The position numbers were made by a program, and so were the translations under genes. Shown in pieces: positions 20,983 to 29,712 of a stretch of 64,000 bases of DNA. This stretch comes from Streptacidiphilus fuscans (GTDB lineage: Bacteria; Actinomycetota; Actinomycetes; Streptomycetales; Streptomycetaceae). The notes below the pieces were generated by a model. The model worked only from the letters and a program-made list of their open reading frames with translations. It searched no databases and was not told the DNA's origin. Location of the stretch: the NCBI RefSeq assembly GCF_015690355.1, contig NZ_JADPRT010000003.1, positions 62,001-126,000 of the forward strand. Direction: 5' to 3'. Positions within the stretch are counted from its first letter, which is position 1. Every line of letters begins with the position of its first letter.

Positions 20983-21115
20983 CTCTCCCCTGCTTTCCGT
21001 CTGCTGTGCACGGTGTCGATGAGTCGTCGAGTCGTTGAGAAGACAATCAATTCGGCTGATCGGTTGCACATCTGACCGCAGCTCACCCCCGTCCGGCCGA
21101 ATATCGCCACAAAAC

Positions 21116-22612
21116 TCACCGGAACGGCGGAATCCCGTCATCGGTGTCCCCCGCGATGACGGACCGCCAGGCCTCGGGCAGCGCGGCCGTGATCGCGGTG
21201 GCGCAGGTCGGCGCGCCACCGGAGGAGATCCTGCCCGCCAGCCCGTGCAGATACGCGGCGACGGACCCGGCGTCCCTCGGCGCCAGCCCGGCGGCGAGCA
21301 GCGCACCGGCGAGTCCGGCCAACACGTCGCCGCTCCCGGCGGTGGCGAGCTGCGCAGTCCCGGTCGGGTTGACCCGGGCCGGGCCCTCCGGGCCGGTGAC
21401 GACGGTGGTCGAGCCCTTGAGCAGCACCGTGCAGCCGTACGCGCGGGCGAGCATGCGCGCGTACCGCAGCCGCTCCCCCTCGACCTCCTCCCGGGTCGCG
21501 GTGACGCCGACCCCGGCCAGCAACGCGACGGCCTCGCCCGCGTGCGGGGTGAGCAGCGCGTTCGCGGGCGCGCTGCCGCGTCGGGCGAGCAGCCGCAGCC
21601 CGTCGGCGTCGACCAGCACCGGCACCTCGGCGGCCAGGGCCTCCGTCACGGCCCGTTCGGCGTCGGTGTCCTGGGACAGACCGGGGCCGACCACCCAGGC
21701 CTGTACCCGCCCGGCGTCCGCCGGACCGCCGTCGCCGACCAGCGCCTCGGGATGCGCCCGCACCACGTCCGCGCCCGCCGCGCCGACGTAGCGCACCGCG
21801 CCGCAGCCGCCGCGCAGCGCGGAGCCGACGGCCAGCACAGCAGCGCCCGGGTACCGCGCCGAACCGGCGGCGATGCCGACCACCCCGCGCCGGTACTTGT
21901 CGCTCTCGGCCTCGGGTTCCGGCAGCAGCGCGGCCACGTCGGCGTGCTGCAGCGCCTCGACGACGTGGTCGCCCGCCTCGGGCGCGACCGGCAGCCCGAT
22001 GTCGACCAACCGGACCACGCCGGCGTGCGACGCGCCGGGGTCGACGAGCAGGCCGGGCTTGTGGGTGCCGAAGGTGACCGTGACGTCGGCCTGGACCGCG
22101 CGGCCGGGGACGGCCCCGGTCTCCGGGTCGACGCCGCTGGGCAGGTCGACGGCGACAACGAGCGCCTCACCGGCCTGGGCGGCGTCGACCCACGGGAGCG
22201 CGGCCTCGCGCAGCGGACCGCGTCCGCCGATGCCGACGATGCCGTCGAGGACCAGGTCGGCCGACGCGGCCTCGGCGGGGTCGTCGGTCGTCCTGCCGCC
22301 CGCCGCGAGCAGCGCGGCCAGTCCACCGGCGTGGGTGCGCTCCGGCGGGGCGAGCAGCGCGGCCCGGACCCTTGCGCCGCGCCGGGCCAGCCGGGCGGCG
22401 GCGTAGAGGGCGTCACCGCCGTTGTCGCCGCTGCCGACCAGGACCAGCACCCGGCTGCCGCGGACGCGGCCCTGCCGACCGCCGACGAGCAGCTCCACGC
22501 AGCAGGCGGCCAGCCCGGCGGCCGCCCGCTGCATCAGCGTGCCCTCGGGCAGACGGGCCATCAGTTCGCCCTCTGCCGCCCGGACCCAGTCCACAGCATG
22601 TGCACAACGCAC
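21116..22612 (-). CDS. nnr: Bifunctional NAD(P)H-hydrate epimerase/dehydratase
   Basis: Repairs hydrated NADH/NADPH: the N-terminal domain (about 1-215) epimerises the R-form and the C-terminal domain (about 230-490) dehydrates the S-form with ADP. The epimerase part shows VLVGSGDNGGDALYAAARLA (about 58-77), and the dehydratase part shows GTAQLATAGSGDVLAG, the nucleotide and catalytic Asp region, and NALLTPHAGEAV. The GTG start at 22612 has GGAGG 7 bases upstream. It follows acpS by about 30 bases on the same strand. Confidence 0.94.
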   Translation of the reverse strand: MRCAHAVDWVRAAEGELMARLPEGTLMQRAAAGLAACCVELLVGGRQGRVRGSRVLVLVGSGDNGGDALYAAARLARRGARVRAALLAPPERTHAGGLAALLAAGGRTTDDPAEAASADLVLDGIVGIGGRGPLREAALPWVDAAQAGEALVVAVDLPSGVDPETGAVPGRAVQADVTVTFGTHKPGLLVDPGASHAGVVRLVDIGLPVAPEAGDHVVEALQHADVAALLPEPEAESDKYRRGVVGIAAGSARYPGAAVLAVGSALRGGCGAVRYVGAAGADVVRAHPEALVGDGGPADAGRVQAWVVGPGLSQDTDAERAVTEALAAEVPVLVDADGLRLLARRGSAPANALLTPHAGEAVALLAGVGVTATREEVEGERLRYARMLARAYGCTVLLKGSTTVVTGPEGPARVNPTGTAQLATAGSGDVLAGLAGALLAAGLAPRDAGSVAAYLHGLAGRISSGGAPTCATAITAALPEAWRSVIAGDTDDGIPPFR

Positions 22613-22642
22613 GGCGCATCCTCCGATAACAGAGCCAGGCGC

Positions 22643-23011
22643 TCACCCTTCGGCGATCACCACCGCAGACGCTACGCCCGCGTCGTGGCTGAGCGAGAGA
22701 TGCCACGACTTCACCCCGAGCCGCTCCGCGCAGGCCGCCACCGTGCCGCGAACGGTCAGCAGAGGTCGGCCGGAGGGCTCGGTGCGGACGATCGCGTCGG
22801 TCCACTCCAGGTTGCCGGGCGCGCCGAGCGCCTTGGCCACCGCCTCCTTGGCCGCGAACCGGGCCGCCAGCGAGGCGATCCCGCGCCGCTCGCCGCTGGG
22901 CAGGGTCAGCTCGTCGTCGACGAAGAGCCGGTCCGCCAGCGCGGGGGTGCGGCGCAGGGCCTCCTCGAAGCGGCTGATCTCCGCGACGTCGATGCCGACT
23001 CCGATGATCAT
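22643..23011 (-). CDS. acpS: Holo-[acyl-carrier-protein] synthase
   Basis: Transfers 4'-phosphopantetheine from CoA to apo-ACP. The 122-residue trimer-type enzyme starts [19 protein letters not shown], with the Mg-binding Asp of GIDVAEI, and has the second motif [12 protein letters not shown] (about 52-63) with the metal-binding Glu. [13 protein letters not shown] lies at the C-terminus. It sits between glmS and nnr; a strong stem-loop separates it from glmS. Confidence 0.95.
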   Translation of the reverse strand: MIIGVGIDVAEISRFEEALRRTPALADRLFVDDELTLPSGERRGIASLAARFAAKEAVAKALGAPGNLEWTDAIVRTEPSGRPLLTVRGTVAACAERLGVKSWHLSLSHDAGVASAVVIAEG

Positions 23012-23063
23012 TCAGAAACTCCCGAGCAGAAGCAGAAGCAGAACCCGAGCAGAAGCAGAAGGG

Positions 23064-23092
23064 GCCCGGACGCGTGCTGCGTCCGGGCCCAA
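23064..23092 (-). terminator. glmS terminator
   Basis: GGGCCCGGACGC and GCGTCCGGGCCC form a 12-bp perfect stem with a 5-base loop, 16 bases past the glmS stop. Directly beyond it (toward acpS) lie two near-identical 16-17-base units built on CCCGAGCAGAAGCAGAA (about 23025-23062). Confidence 0.85.
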
Positions 23093-23108
23093 CTCTGTCA
23101 CCGACGGA

Positions 23109-24980
23109 CTACTCCACCGTCACCGACTTGGCCAGGTTGCGGGGCTGGTCGACCTCGTGGCCCTTGGCCGTGGCCAGCTCGCAGGCGAAGACCTGCAGCG
23201 GGACGGTCGCCACCAGCGGCTGCAGCAGCGTCGGCGTCTGCGGGATGCGGACCAGGTGGTCGGCGTAGGGCACGACCGCGTCGTCGCCCTCCTCGGCGAT
23301 CACCAGGGTGCGCGCGCCACGGGCGCGGATCTCCTGGATGTTGGAGACGATCTTGTCGTGCAGCACCGAGCGCCCACGCGGCGACGGGACGACCACGACG
23401 ACCGGCAGCCCCTCCTCGATCAGCGCGATCGGACCGTGCTTGAGCTCACCCGCCGCGAAGCCCTCGGCGTGCATGTAGGCGAGCTCCTTGAGCTTGAGCG
23501 CGCCCTCCAGGGCCACCGGGTAGCCGACGTGACGGCCGAGGAACAGCACCGACTTGGCGTCGGCCAGCGAGCGGGCCAGCTCGCGGACCGGCTCCATCGT
23601 GGTCAGCACCTGCTCGACCTGCTTCGGCGCGTCCGCGAGCTGGCGGATCACCTCGAAGATCTCGTCGCCCCACTTGGTGCCCCGGACCTGGCCCAGGTAG
23701 AGGGCGACCAGGTAGCAGGCGACCAGCTGGGTCAGGAACGCCTTGGTCGACGCGACCGCGACCTCGGGACCGGCGTGCGTGTAGAGCACGGCGTCCGACT
23801 CGCGCGGGATGGTCGAGCCGTTGGTGTTGCAGATCGCCAGCACCTTGGCGCCCTGCTCGCGCGCGTGACGCAGCGCCATCAGCGTGTCCATGGTCTCGCC
23901 GGACTGCGAGATGGCGATGACCAGCGTCTGCTGGTCCAGGATCGGGTCCCGGTAGCGGAACTCGGAGGCGACCTCGACCTCGCAGGGGATGCGGGTCCAG
24001 TGCTCGATCGCGTACTTGGCGATCAGACCGGCGTGGAAGGCCGTGCCGCAGGCGACGATGACGACCTTGTCGATCTCCCGCAGCACCGAGTGGTCGATGC
24101 GCAGCTCGTCGAGGGTGAGCGAGCCGTTGGCGTCGATCCGGCCGAGGAGGGTGTCGGCGACCGCCTTGGGCTGCTCGGCGATCTCCTTCAGCATGAAGTA
24201 GTCGTAGCCGCCCTTCTCGGCGGCCGAGGCGTCCCAGTCGACGTGGTACTCGCGGTACTCACCCGGGTTGCCGTGGAAGTCGGTGACCGTGACGCCCTCG
24301 CGGGTCAGCTCGACGACCTGGTCCTGGCCCAGCTCTATGGCTTCGCGGGTGTGCTCGATGAAGGCGGCCACGTCCGAGGCGAGGAAGTTCTCACCCTCGC
24401 CGCGACCGACCACCAGCGGCGAGTTGCGACGCGCGGCGACGACCACGCCGGGCGCGTCGGCGTGCGTGGCCACCAGCGTGAACGCGCCGTCCAGCTTGCG
24501 GCAGACGCCGCGCATGGCCTCGGCGAGGTCCAGCGTGCCGCTGCCCGCGGCGAGCTGGGCGTCCGTGGCCTCGGCCAGCAGGTGGGCGACCACCTCGGTG
24601 TCGGTCTCCGACGTGAGCAGGTGGCCGCGCTCGGCGAGGTCGACGCGCAGCCGCGCGAAGTTCTCGATGATGCCGTTGTGCACGACCGCGACCTTGCCCG
24701 CGCCGCCCACATGCGGGTGCGCGTTGGCGTCGGTCGGCCCGCCGTGGGTGGCCCAACGGGTGTGACCGATGCCGACCGTGCCTTCCGGCAGCGGCTGCTC
24801 GGCCAGCATCTTCTCCAGGTTGGCCAGCTTGCCGGCCTTCTTCGCGACCGCGAGGCCGCCTTCGGGGGTCTGCACGGCGACACCCGCCGAGTCATACCCC
24901 CGGTATTCCAGACGGCGCAGCCCGGACAGCACCACGTCCAGGGCAGGCTGCTCGCCAACGTAACCAACGATTCCGCACAT
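23109..24980 (-). CDS. glmS: Glutamine-fructose-6-phosphate aminotransferase (isomerising)
   Basis: Makes glucosamine 6-phosphate from fructose 6-phosphate and glutamine, the first step toward UDP-GlcNAc. The N-terminal glutaminase begins MCGIVGY with the nucleophile Cys2. GHTRWATHG and HNGIIENF follow (about 72-105), then two SIS isomerase domains with SQSGETMDT and CNTNGSTI. The C-terminus ends NLAKSVTVE as in the family. 623 residues, normal length. glmM, the next enzyme of the pathway, is about 5 kb away. No glmS-type ribozyme was seen upstream. Confidence 0.96.
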   Translation of the reverse strand: MCGIVGYVGEQPALDVVLSGLRRLEYRGYDSAGVAVQTPEGGLAVAKKAGKLANLEKMLAEQPLPEGTVGIGHTRWATHGGPTDANAHPHVGGAGKVAVVHNGIIENFARLRVDLAERGHLLTSETDTEVVAHLLAEATDAQLAAGSGTLDLAEAMRGVCRKLDGAFTLVATHADAPGVVVAARRNSPLVVGRGEGENFLASDVAAFIEHTREAIELGQDQVVELTREGVTVTDFHGNPGEYREYHVDWDASAAEKGGYDYFMLKEIAEQPKAVADTLLGRIDANGSLTLDELRIDHSVLREIDKVVIVACGTAFHAGLIAKYAIEHWTRIPCEVEVASEFRYRDPILDQQTLVIAISQSGETMDTLMALRHAREQGAKVLAICNTNGSTIPRESDAVLYTHAGPEVAVASTKAFLTQLVACYLVALYLGQVRGTKWGDEIFEVIRQLADAPKQVEQVLTTMEPVRELARSLADAKSVLFLGRHVGYPVALEGALKLKELAYMHAEGFAAGELKHGPIALIEEGLPVVVVVPSPRGRSVLHDKIVSNIQEIRARGARTLVIAEEGDDAVVPYADHLVRIPQTPTLLQPLVATVPLQVFACELATAKGHEVDQPRNLAKSVTVE

Positions 24981-25031
24981 CGCCCCAGCTTAAGGGCACA
25001 CCACGGCAGCCCCGCCCGGCGAGGCCCCCGA

Positions 25032-25601
25032 TCAGCCCCCGGGGACGCCCGCCCGTCCGCCCCAGCTGCGCAGCGCGCCGTCCAGCGCGGCGAGGGCGAC
25101 CTGCCAGGACTCCCCCATCGGGCGGCCGGACCGGAACCGGTCGGCGGCCTCCAGGGTCACCCAGCCGTGGAACGAGCTGCACAGCAGCCGGACCGCGTCC
25201 ACCGCGTCCACGTCCTCCAGCCGGTAGCCGCGGAGCAGCGCCGTGCAGGCGGCGACGATGCGGTGGCCGCCTTCGCACTCGACGTTCAGCTGGGTGGCGG
25301 CGTAGCGCCCGGGGTGGGCGAGGGCGAAGTCCCGGTACGCGTCGGCGAAGGCCGTGAGCGCGGCCCGGCCCGAGCGCCCGGCGACGGCGTCGCCCAGCGC
25401 GTCCGCCAGCTCCGCCATGGCCAGACCGGCGACCCGTTCGCGCAGCTCGGCCAGGCTCTTCAGGTGCGCGTAGAGGCTGGCGTCCTTGACGCCGAAGCCC
25501 CTGGCCACGGCGGAGACCGTGACCTTCTCCAGGCCGACCTGGTCCGCCAGGTCCGCTGCCGCCCGGGTCACCCGTTCGGCGTTCAGTCCCGCCCGCGCCA
25601 T
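25032..25601 (-). CDS. TetR-family transcriptional repressor
   Basis: A 189-residue regulator. The N-terminal helix-turn-helix (about 10-55) contains VTVSAVARGFGVKDASLYAH, and the C-terminal domain has the FHGWVTLE (WHG-type) motif near 145. It is divergent from the FBP-domain gene, and the 65-base gap holds a perfect palindrome that is the likely operator. The ATG at 25601 has GGAG 4 bases upstream. The ligand is unknown. Autoregulation together with control of the neighbour is the simplest inference. Confidence 0.88.
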   Translation of the reverse strand: MARAGLNAERVTRAAADLADQVGLEKVTVSAVARGFGVKDASLYAHLKSLAELRERVAGLAMAELADALGDAVAGRSGRAALTAFADAYRDFALAHPGRYAATQLNVECEGGHRIVAACTALLRGYRLEDVDAVDAVRLLCSSFHGWVTLEAADRFRSGRPMGESWQVALAALDGALRSWGGRAGVPGG

Positions 25602-25629
25602 TCCGCTCCAAACTACATAGGTAAATAAT

Positions 25630-25650
25630 TTGCCTAGGACTCCTAGGCAA
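25630..25650. promoter_or_regulatory. Palindromic operator between TetR and FBP genes
   Basis: TTGCCTAGG-ACT-CCTAGGCAA is a 9-bp perfect inverted repeat with a 3-base spacer. Its first hexamer TTGCCT could be the -35 of the FBP gene, 18 bases before TAGCGT, which lies 7 bases before the ATG. This would make a leaderless message controlled by repressor binding. The operator role is inferred from position and symmetry. Confidence 0.8.
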
Positions 25651-25666
25651 GCTTAGCGTCGTACCC

Positions 25667-26173
25667 ATGGAGATCGTCACCGAAGAACAGATCCGCGCCT
25701 CCTTCGTGAACTGCAGCAAGGGCGAGGCGTCCCGCCTCCACACCCCGCGCGACCTGGCCGAGCGGCCGTTCGCCGACCTCGACTTCCTGGGCTGGCGCGA
25801 CCCGGGCGCGCCCGACCGCTGCGCGCTGGTCGCCGAGCGGGCCGACGCGCCGGGCGGCCTGGTCGGCATCACGCTGCGCTTTCCGCCGCCGCAGCGCGGC
25901 TTCCTGCACCGCAGCCTCTGCTCGCTCTGCCTGACCACCCGGCCGGGCAACGGCGTCTCGCTGCTGACCGCCCGCCGCGCGGGCAAGGCCGGACGACAGG
26001 GCAACTCGGTCGGCCTCTACATGTGTACCGACCTCGCCTGCTCGCTCTACGTCCGCGGTAGGAAGCAGGCCGAGTCGGGCGCCCGGCAGGACGAGACGCT
26101 CACCGTCGAGCAGCAGATCGAGCGCCTGCGTACCAAGCTCGACGCCTTCCTTGACCAGGTCCTCGAAGGGTGA
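25667..26173 (+). CDS. FBP-domain (FusB/EF-G-binding-like) zinc-finger protein
   Basis: A 168-residue protein of the family with a C-terminal treble-clef zinc finger related to the EF-G-binding region of FusB/FusC. The finger's Cys pairs are CSLC (about 87-90) and CTDLAC (about 123-128). FusB proteins rescue EF-G stalled by fusidic acid; for actinobacterial members the role is not established. No ribosome site is visible, and a -10-like TAGCGT ends 7 bases before the ATG, so the message may be leaderless. It is controlled with the adjacent TetR gene through the shared palindrome. Confidence 0.8.
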   Translation: MEIVTEEQIRASFVNCSKGEASRLHTPRDLAERPFADLDFLGWRDPGAPDRCALVAERADAPGGLVGITLRFPPPQRGFLHRSLCSLCLTTRPGNGVSLLTARRAGKAGRQGNSVGLYMCTDLACSLYVRGRKQAESGARQDETLTVEQQIERLRTKLDAFLDQVLEG

Positions 26174-26313
26174 TCGACGGGTGAATCGAAGCGTGATCGA
26201 CTCGGCCCGGAGTTCGTACGGATTTCGCGCGGAGGCCCGGTGGAGGTCGTGCGGAGGGCGCTGAGAGATATCTCTCGCAGTCCGGCAACGGCAGCTCGGC
26301 AGACAATAGGGGG

Positions 26314-27294
26314 GTGTCCACCACCCTGGAAGCTGGGCGTCGCACCGACGCATCGCCCTTCGTCGACCTCGACCGTGCCGAGTGGAGTGCCCTCCACGAG
26401 CGCACGCCGCTGCCGCTGACCGCCGACGAGCTGGAGCGTCTGCGTGGCCTCGGTGACGTCATCGACCTGGACGAGGTCCAGGACGTCTACCTGCCGCTGT
26501 CGCGCCTGCTCAACCTCTACGTCACCGCGACGGGACAACTGCGCGGCGCGCTCAACGACTTCCTCGACAGCAACGAGCACACCCACACCCAGTCCGGCAC
26601 GCCGTTCGTCATAGGCGTGGCCGGCTCGGTCGCCGTGGGCAAGTCCACCACCGCTCGACTGCTCCAGGCGATGCTGGCCCGGTGGCCCGAGCACCCGCGC
26701 GTGGAGCTGGTGACCACCGACGGCTTCCTGCTGCCCAACGCGGAGCTGCGCCGCCGGGGCCTGATGTCCCGCAAGGGCTTCCCCGAGTCCTACGACCGGC
26801 GTGCGCTGACCCGATTCGTCGCCGACGTGAAGTCGGGCAAGGACGAGGTCACCGCGCCGGTCTACTCGCACCTGGTCTACGACATCGTCCCCGACGAGCG
26901 GCTGACGGTCCGTCGGCCCGACATCCTGATCGTCGAGGGCCTCAACGTGCTGCAGCCCGCCCTGCCGGGGCAGGACGGGCGCACCCGGGTCGCGGTGGCG
27001 GACTTCTTCGACTTCTCCATCTACGTCGACGCCCGCTCGGACGACATCGAGAACTGGTACCTGAAGCGGTTCCGCAAGCTGCGCGAGACGGCGTTCCAGA
27101 ACCCCGAGTCCTACTTCCGCCGCTACGCGGAGGTCCCCGAGGACGAGGCGCTCGACTACGCCCGCCACCTCTGGCGGACCATCAACCGCCCCAACCTCGT
27201 CGAGAACGTCGCCCCGACTCGCGGCCGCGCCGACCTGATCCTGCGCAAGGGCCCGGACCACAAGGTCCAGCGGATCCGCATCCGCAAGCTCTGA
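26314..27294 (+). CDS. coaA: Type I pantothenate kinase
   Basis: Phosphorylates pantothenate, the first committed step of coenzyme A synthesis. The 326-residue protein has the P-loop GSVAVGKS (104-111), the DGFLLPN and RKGFPESYD motifs (about 130-156), and [13 protein letters not shown]. Length and motifs are those of CoaA. The start is a GTG right after AGGGGG. A -10-like GACAAT ends 6 bases before it, so it may be leaderless. It converges on a membrane protein gene. Confidence 0.95.
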   Translation: MSTTLEAGRRTDASPFVDLDRAEWSALHERTPLPLTADELERLRGLGDVIDLDEVQDVYLPLSRLLNLYVTATGQLRGALNDFLDSNEHTHTQSGTPFVIGVAGSVAVGKSTTARLLQAMLARWPEHPRVELVTTDGFLLPNAELRRRGLMSRKGFPESYDRRALTRFVADVKSGKDEVTAPVYSHLVYDIVPDERLTVRRPDILIVEGLNVLQPALPGQDGRTRVAVADFFDFSIYVDARSDDIENWYLKRFRKLRETAFQNPESYFRRYAEVPEDEALDYARHLWRTINRPNLVENVAPTRGRADLILRKGPDHKVQRIRIRKL

Positions 27295-27307
27295 GCCTCA
27301 GCGCGCG

Positions 27308-27718
27308 TCAGCCCTGGCCGGGCGGCTGCTGCGGCGGTCCGTACTGCGGCAGTTGACCGTACGGCTGGGGCTCGCTGTAGGCCTGCGGCGGCTGCCCGTA
27401 CGGCACGACGGGCACCGGCGCGGCCGTCGTGGCTCCCTTGCGGCGGAACCACGTCACGATCCTCATGACCTGACCGGCGAGCAACAGGGCCGGAACGAAG
27501 ATCGCCCAGCTGGAGACGTAGTACGAGCCGCTGGTGTTGACGAACCCGACGTAGACGCCGTACCCGCCGAAGGCAAGACCGCAGCCGAACATGAAGATCC
27601 GGAAGAGGATGCTGTCCTCCCCGGGGGCAAACGCGAGAACGAACGCCGTGACGCCGGTGATCAGCAGCAGGATCGCGTAGCAGGCCCAGAACGGGTGCGC
27701 GGCGGCGTGGAGCAGCAT
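27308..27718 (-). CDS. Small membrane protein with Pro/Gln/Tyr-rich tail, paralogue 1
   Basis: A 136-residue protein with three to four hydrophobic segments in residues 10-90, including FGCGLAFGGYGVYVGF, then a cytoplasmic-type tail rich in PYGQ and PQ units (about 100-136). It is clearly related to the adjacent upstream gene: both begin MLL, share AHPF near residue 8, AILL near 15, and GGYGVYxGF near 52. No enzymatic motif is visible. It probably arose by tandem duplication and may be co-transcribed with its paralogue, 39 bases upstream. Confidence 0.75.
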   Translation of the reverse strand: MLLHAAAHPFWACYAILLLITGVTAFVLAFAPGEDSILFRIFMFGCGLAFGGYGVYVGFVNTSGSYYVSSWAIFVPALLLAGQVMRIVTWFRRKGATTAAPVPVVPYGQPPQAYSEPQPYGQLPQYGPPQQPPGQG

Positions 27719-27757
27719 GGAAATTCCCCCGGAACAGGATCGGTTGGCCCCAGGGTC

Positions 27758-28240
27758 TCAGCCCTGCGGGAACTGGCCGTACGGCCCCTCCGCCGGCGGC
27801 TGCGGCTGGCCGTAAGGCTGCTGAGCGTAGGGCTGCTGCGGCTGGCCGTAAGGCTGCTGACCGTAGGGCGCCTGCGGCTGACCGTACGGCTGCTGCGGCT
27901 GCTGCCCGTACGGCATGGCCGGTTGCTGCGGGATGCCCGGCATCGGCGCGGCGGCGTTGGCCGTCTTCGCGCGGCGCGCCCGCCCGAGCATGCCGCCGAT
28001 CAGCACGAACGGCAGGACGATCCCCCTGCCGGACAGGATGTACTCGCCGCCGGTGAAGAAGAACCCCATGTAGACGCCGTAGCCACCGAAGAGCAGACCG
28101 GCGATCACGCCGAAGATCCGCCAACCGATGCTCCGGCCGCCGACGTTCAACACGCTGAGCGCCACCGACCCGAAACCGCTGATCATCAGCAGGATCGCGT
28201 AGAGGGCCAGAAACGGATGCGCGCTGAATTGGAGCAGCAT
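27758..28240 (-). CDS. Small membrane protein with Pro/Gln/Tyr-rich tail, paralogue 2
   Basis: A 160-residue paralogue of the downstream gene with the same hydrophobic N-terminal region (AHPFLALYAILLMISGF, LLFGGYGVYMGF). A longer C-terminal tail (about 100-160) is made of repeated PYGQQPQQ and PYGQPQxP units. Such tails are typical of actinobacterial membrane proteins of unknown role and could mediate protein contacts. It lies between the downstream paralogue and an aminotransferase gene. Confidence 0.75.
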   Translation of the reverse strand: MLLQFSAHPFLALYAILLMISGFGSVALSVLNVGGRSIGWRIFGVIAGLLFGGYGVYMGFFFTGGEYILSGRGIVLPFVLIGGMLGRARRAKTANAAAPMPGIPQQPAMPYGQQPQQPYGQPQAPYGQQPYGQPQQPYAQQPYGQPQPPAEGPYGQFPQG

Positions 28241-28311
28241 GAATTCCCCCCGGAACAGAATCGGATGACGCCCGGCGGACGTTATCCGATCCTGCTCGGA
28301 CTGTCACGCAG

Positions 28312-29562
28312 TCAGGACTGCACCCCACCCTCGGTGACCACCTTGTGCTCCTCGGCGGCCAGCCGGACGCAGAGTGCCACCGCCTCCATGGCCTCGGTGA
28401 GTTCGGTCAGCGTCGGGTAGCTCGGGGCGAGCCGGATCTGGTGGTCGCGCGGGTCGTGCCCGTACGGGAACGCCGCACCGGCCGGGGTCAGCGCCACGCC
28501 GGCCTCCTTCGCCAGGCGGACGACCTCGGCGGCGCAGCCGTCTGGGACCTCCAGGCTGACGAAGTAGCCGCCCTCGGGCCGGGTCCAGCGCGCGATGCCG
28601 CGACCGCCGAGCTCCCGCTCCAGCACGTGCTCGACGGCGGCAAAGCGCGGCGCGAGCAGCGCGCGGTGCTTGGCCATGTGCGCGAGCACGCCGTCCGCGT
28701 CGCCGAAGAAGCGGACGTGCCGGAGCTGGTTGACCTTGTCGGGGCCGATGGTCTGCTTGGCCATCAGCTTCTTGAGCCACTCGACGTTGGCGGGTGAGGA
28801 GCCGAAGAAGGCGACACCCGAACCCGCCAAGGTGACCTTCGACGTCGACGCGAAGACGAACGCCCGGTCCGGGTTTCCGGCCTCGGCGCAGGCGTCCAGG
28901 ATCGACGCGAGCCCGGCCCGACGGTCCGTCAGGTCGTGCAGGGCGTAGGCGTTGTCCCAGAAGATCCGGAAGTCGGGCGCGGCGGTCGGCATGGCCGCGA
29001 GGCGGCGGACCGTCTCGGCGCTGTAGACCTCACCGGTCGGGTTGCTGTACGCCGGGACGCACCACATGCCCTTGATCCGCGGGTCGGCGGCGACCAGGCG
29101 CTCCACCTCGTCCATGTCCGGCCCGTGCCCGGTCAGCGCGACCGGGACCATCCGGATGCCGAACCGCTCGCACACGCCGAAGTGCCGGTCGTATCCCGGC
29201 GTCGGGCAGAGGAAGACCACCTCGCCCTCGTCCACCCACCGGCGCGGCGCGCCGGGCACGGCGGAGAGCAGCGCGTTGGCGATCACGTCGTGCATGATCT
29301 GCAGGCTGGCGTTGCCGAGCGCCAGCAGCTGGCCCTGCGGGATGCCGAGCAGCGGCGAGAAGATCTCGATCAGCTCGGGCAGCCCGGTCAGCCCGCCGTA
29401 GTTCCGGGTGTCGGTCCCGTCCGCCGCGCGGAAGTCGGCGGCGCCGGGAAGTTCGAGCAGCCCCGCCGAGAGGTCCAACTGCTCGGGCGAGGGCTTACCC
29501 CGCGTCAGATCCAGCTTGAGGCCCTTGGCCTGGAGCTCTGCATACTCTTCACGAAGCGTCAC
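28312..29562 (-). CDS. Type Ic aspartate aminotransferase-like PLP enzyme
   Basis: A fold-type I PLP aminotransferase, most like the MocR-related class (Corynebacterium AspT type) that has lost the DNA-binding domain. The 416-residue product starts VTLREEYAEL. The family motif DLTRGKPSPEQLDLS is at 18-32, the SNPTGEVY substrate loop near 173-180, and the PLP Lys is K242 in STSKVTLAGSG. A GTG at 29562 has GAGGAG 6 bases upstream. The open frame continues to 29646, but only by reading through family A repeat copy 5, so I exclude that extension. Aspartate as substrate is inferred from family. Confidence 0.88.
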   Translation of the reverse strand: MTLREEYAELQAKGLKLDLTRGKPSPEQLDLSAGLLELPGAADFRAADGTDTRNYGGLTGLPELIEIFSPLLGIPQGQLLALGNASLQIMHDVIANALLSAVPGAPRRWVDEGEVVFLCPTPGYDRHFGVCERFGIRMVPVALTGHGPDMDEVERLVAADPRIKGMWCVPAYSNPTGEVYSAETVRRLAAMPTAAPDFRIFWDNAYALHDLTDRRAGLASILDACAEAGNPDRAFVFASTSKVTLAGSGVAFFGSSPANVEWLKKLMAKQTIGPDKVNQLRHVRFFGDADGVLAHMAKHRALLAPRFAAVEHVLERELGGRGIARWTRPEGGYFVSLEVPDGCAAEVVRLAKEAGVALTPAGAAFPYGHDPRDHQIRLAPSYPTLTELTEAMEAVALCVRLAAEEHKVVTEGGVQS

Positions 29563-29579
29563 TTCTGTCTCCTCGCTCA

Positions 29580-29711
29580 GTTGCACGCGCAGGGGCGCGA
29601 GGAACTGCGCGACAAGCCACCCACGCGGGTGGAGCCCCGAACGCACAGGGCCATCCGCTCATGAGTGGTTCTCGCGCAGTTCCCCGCGCCCCTGAGGTAG
29701 TGCAACGTCCC
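29580..29711. repeat. Long intergenic palindrome, family A copy 5
   Basis: GTTGCACGCGCAGGGGCGCG at the left mirrors CGCGCCCCTGAGGTAGTGCA at the right. GAACTGCGCGACAAGCCACC is mirrored closely by GGTTCTCGCGCAGTTCC. It begins 17 bases upstream of the aminotransferase GTG and ends 1 base before the glmM stop codon, the tightest packing of the six copies. Confidence 0.88.
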
Positions 29712-29712
29712 T

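Noticed and set aside
24981-25031. glmS ribozyme or riboswitch near glmS
   Set aside because: The start of glmS abuts the TetR gene end with only about 50 bases and no ribozyme core.
22422-25628. 1068-codon open frame on the plus strand
   Set aside because: It lies antisense to nnr, acpS, glmS and the TetR gene, which have clear families. High GC makes long antisense frames common.
29563-29646. N-terminal extension of the aminotransferase
   Set aside because: It is the translation of family A repeat copy 5; a well-spaced ribosome site supports the GTG at 29562.
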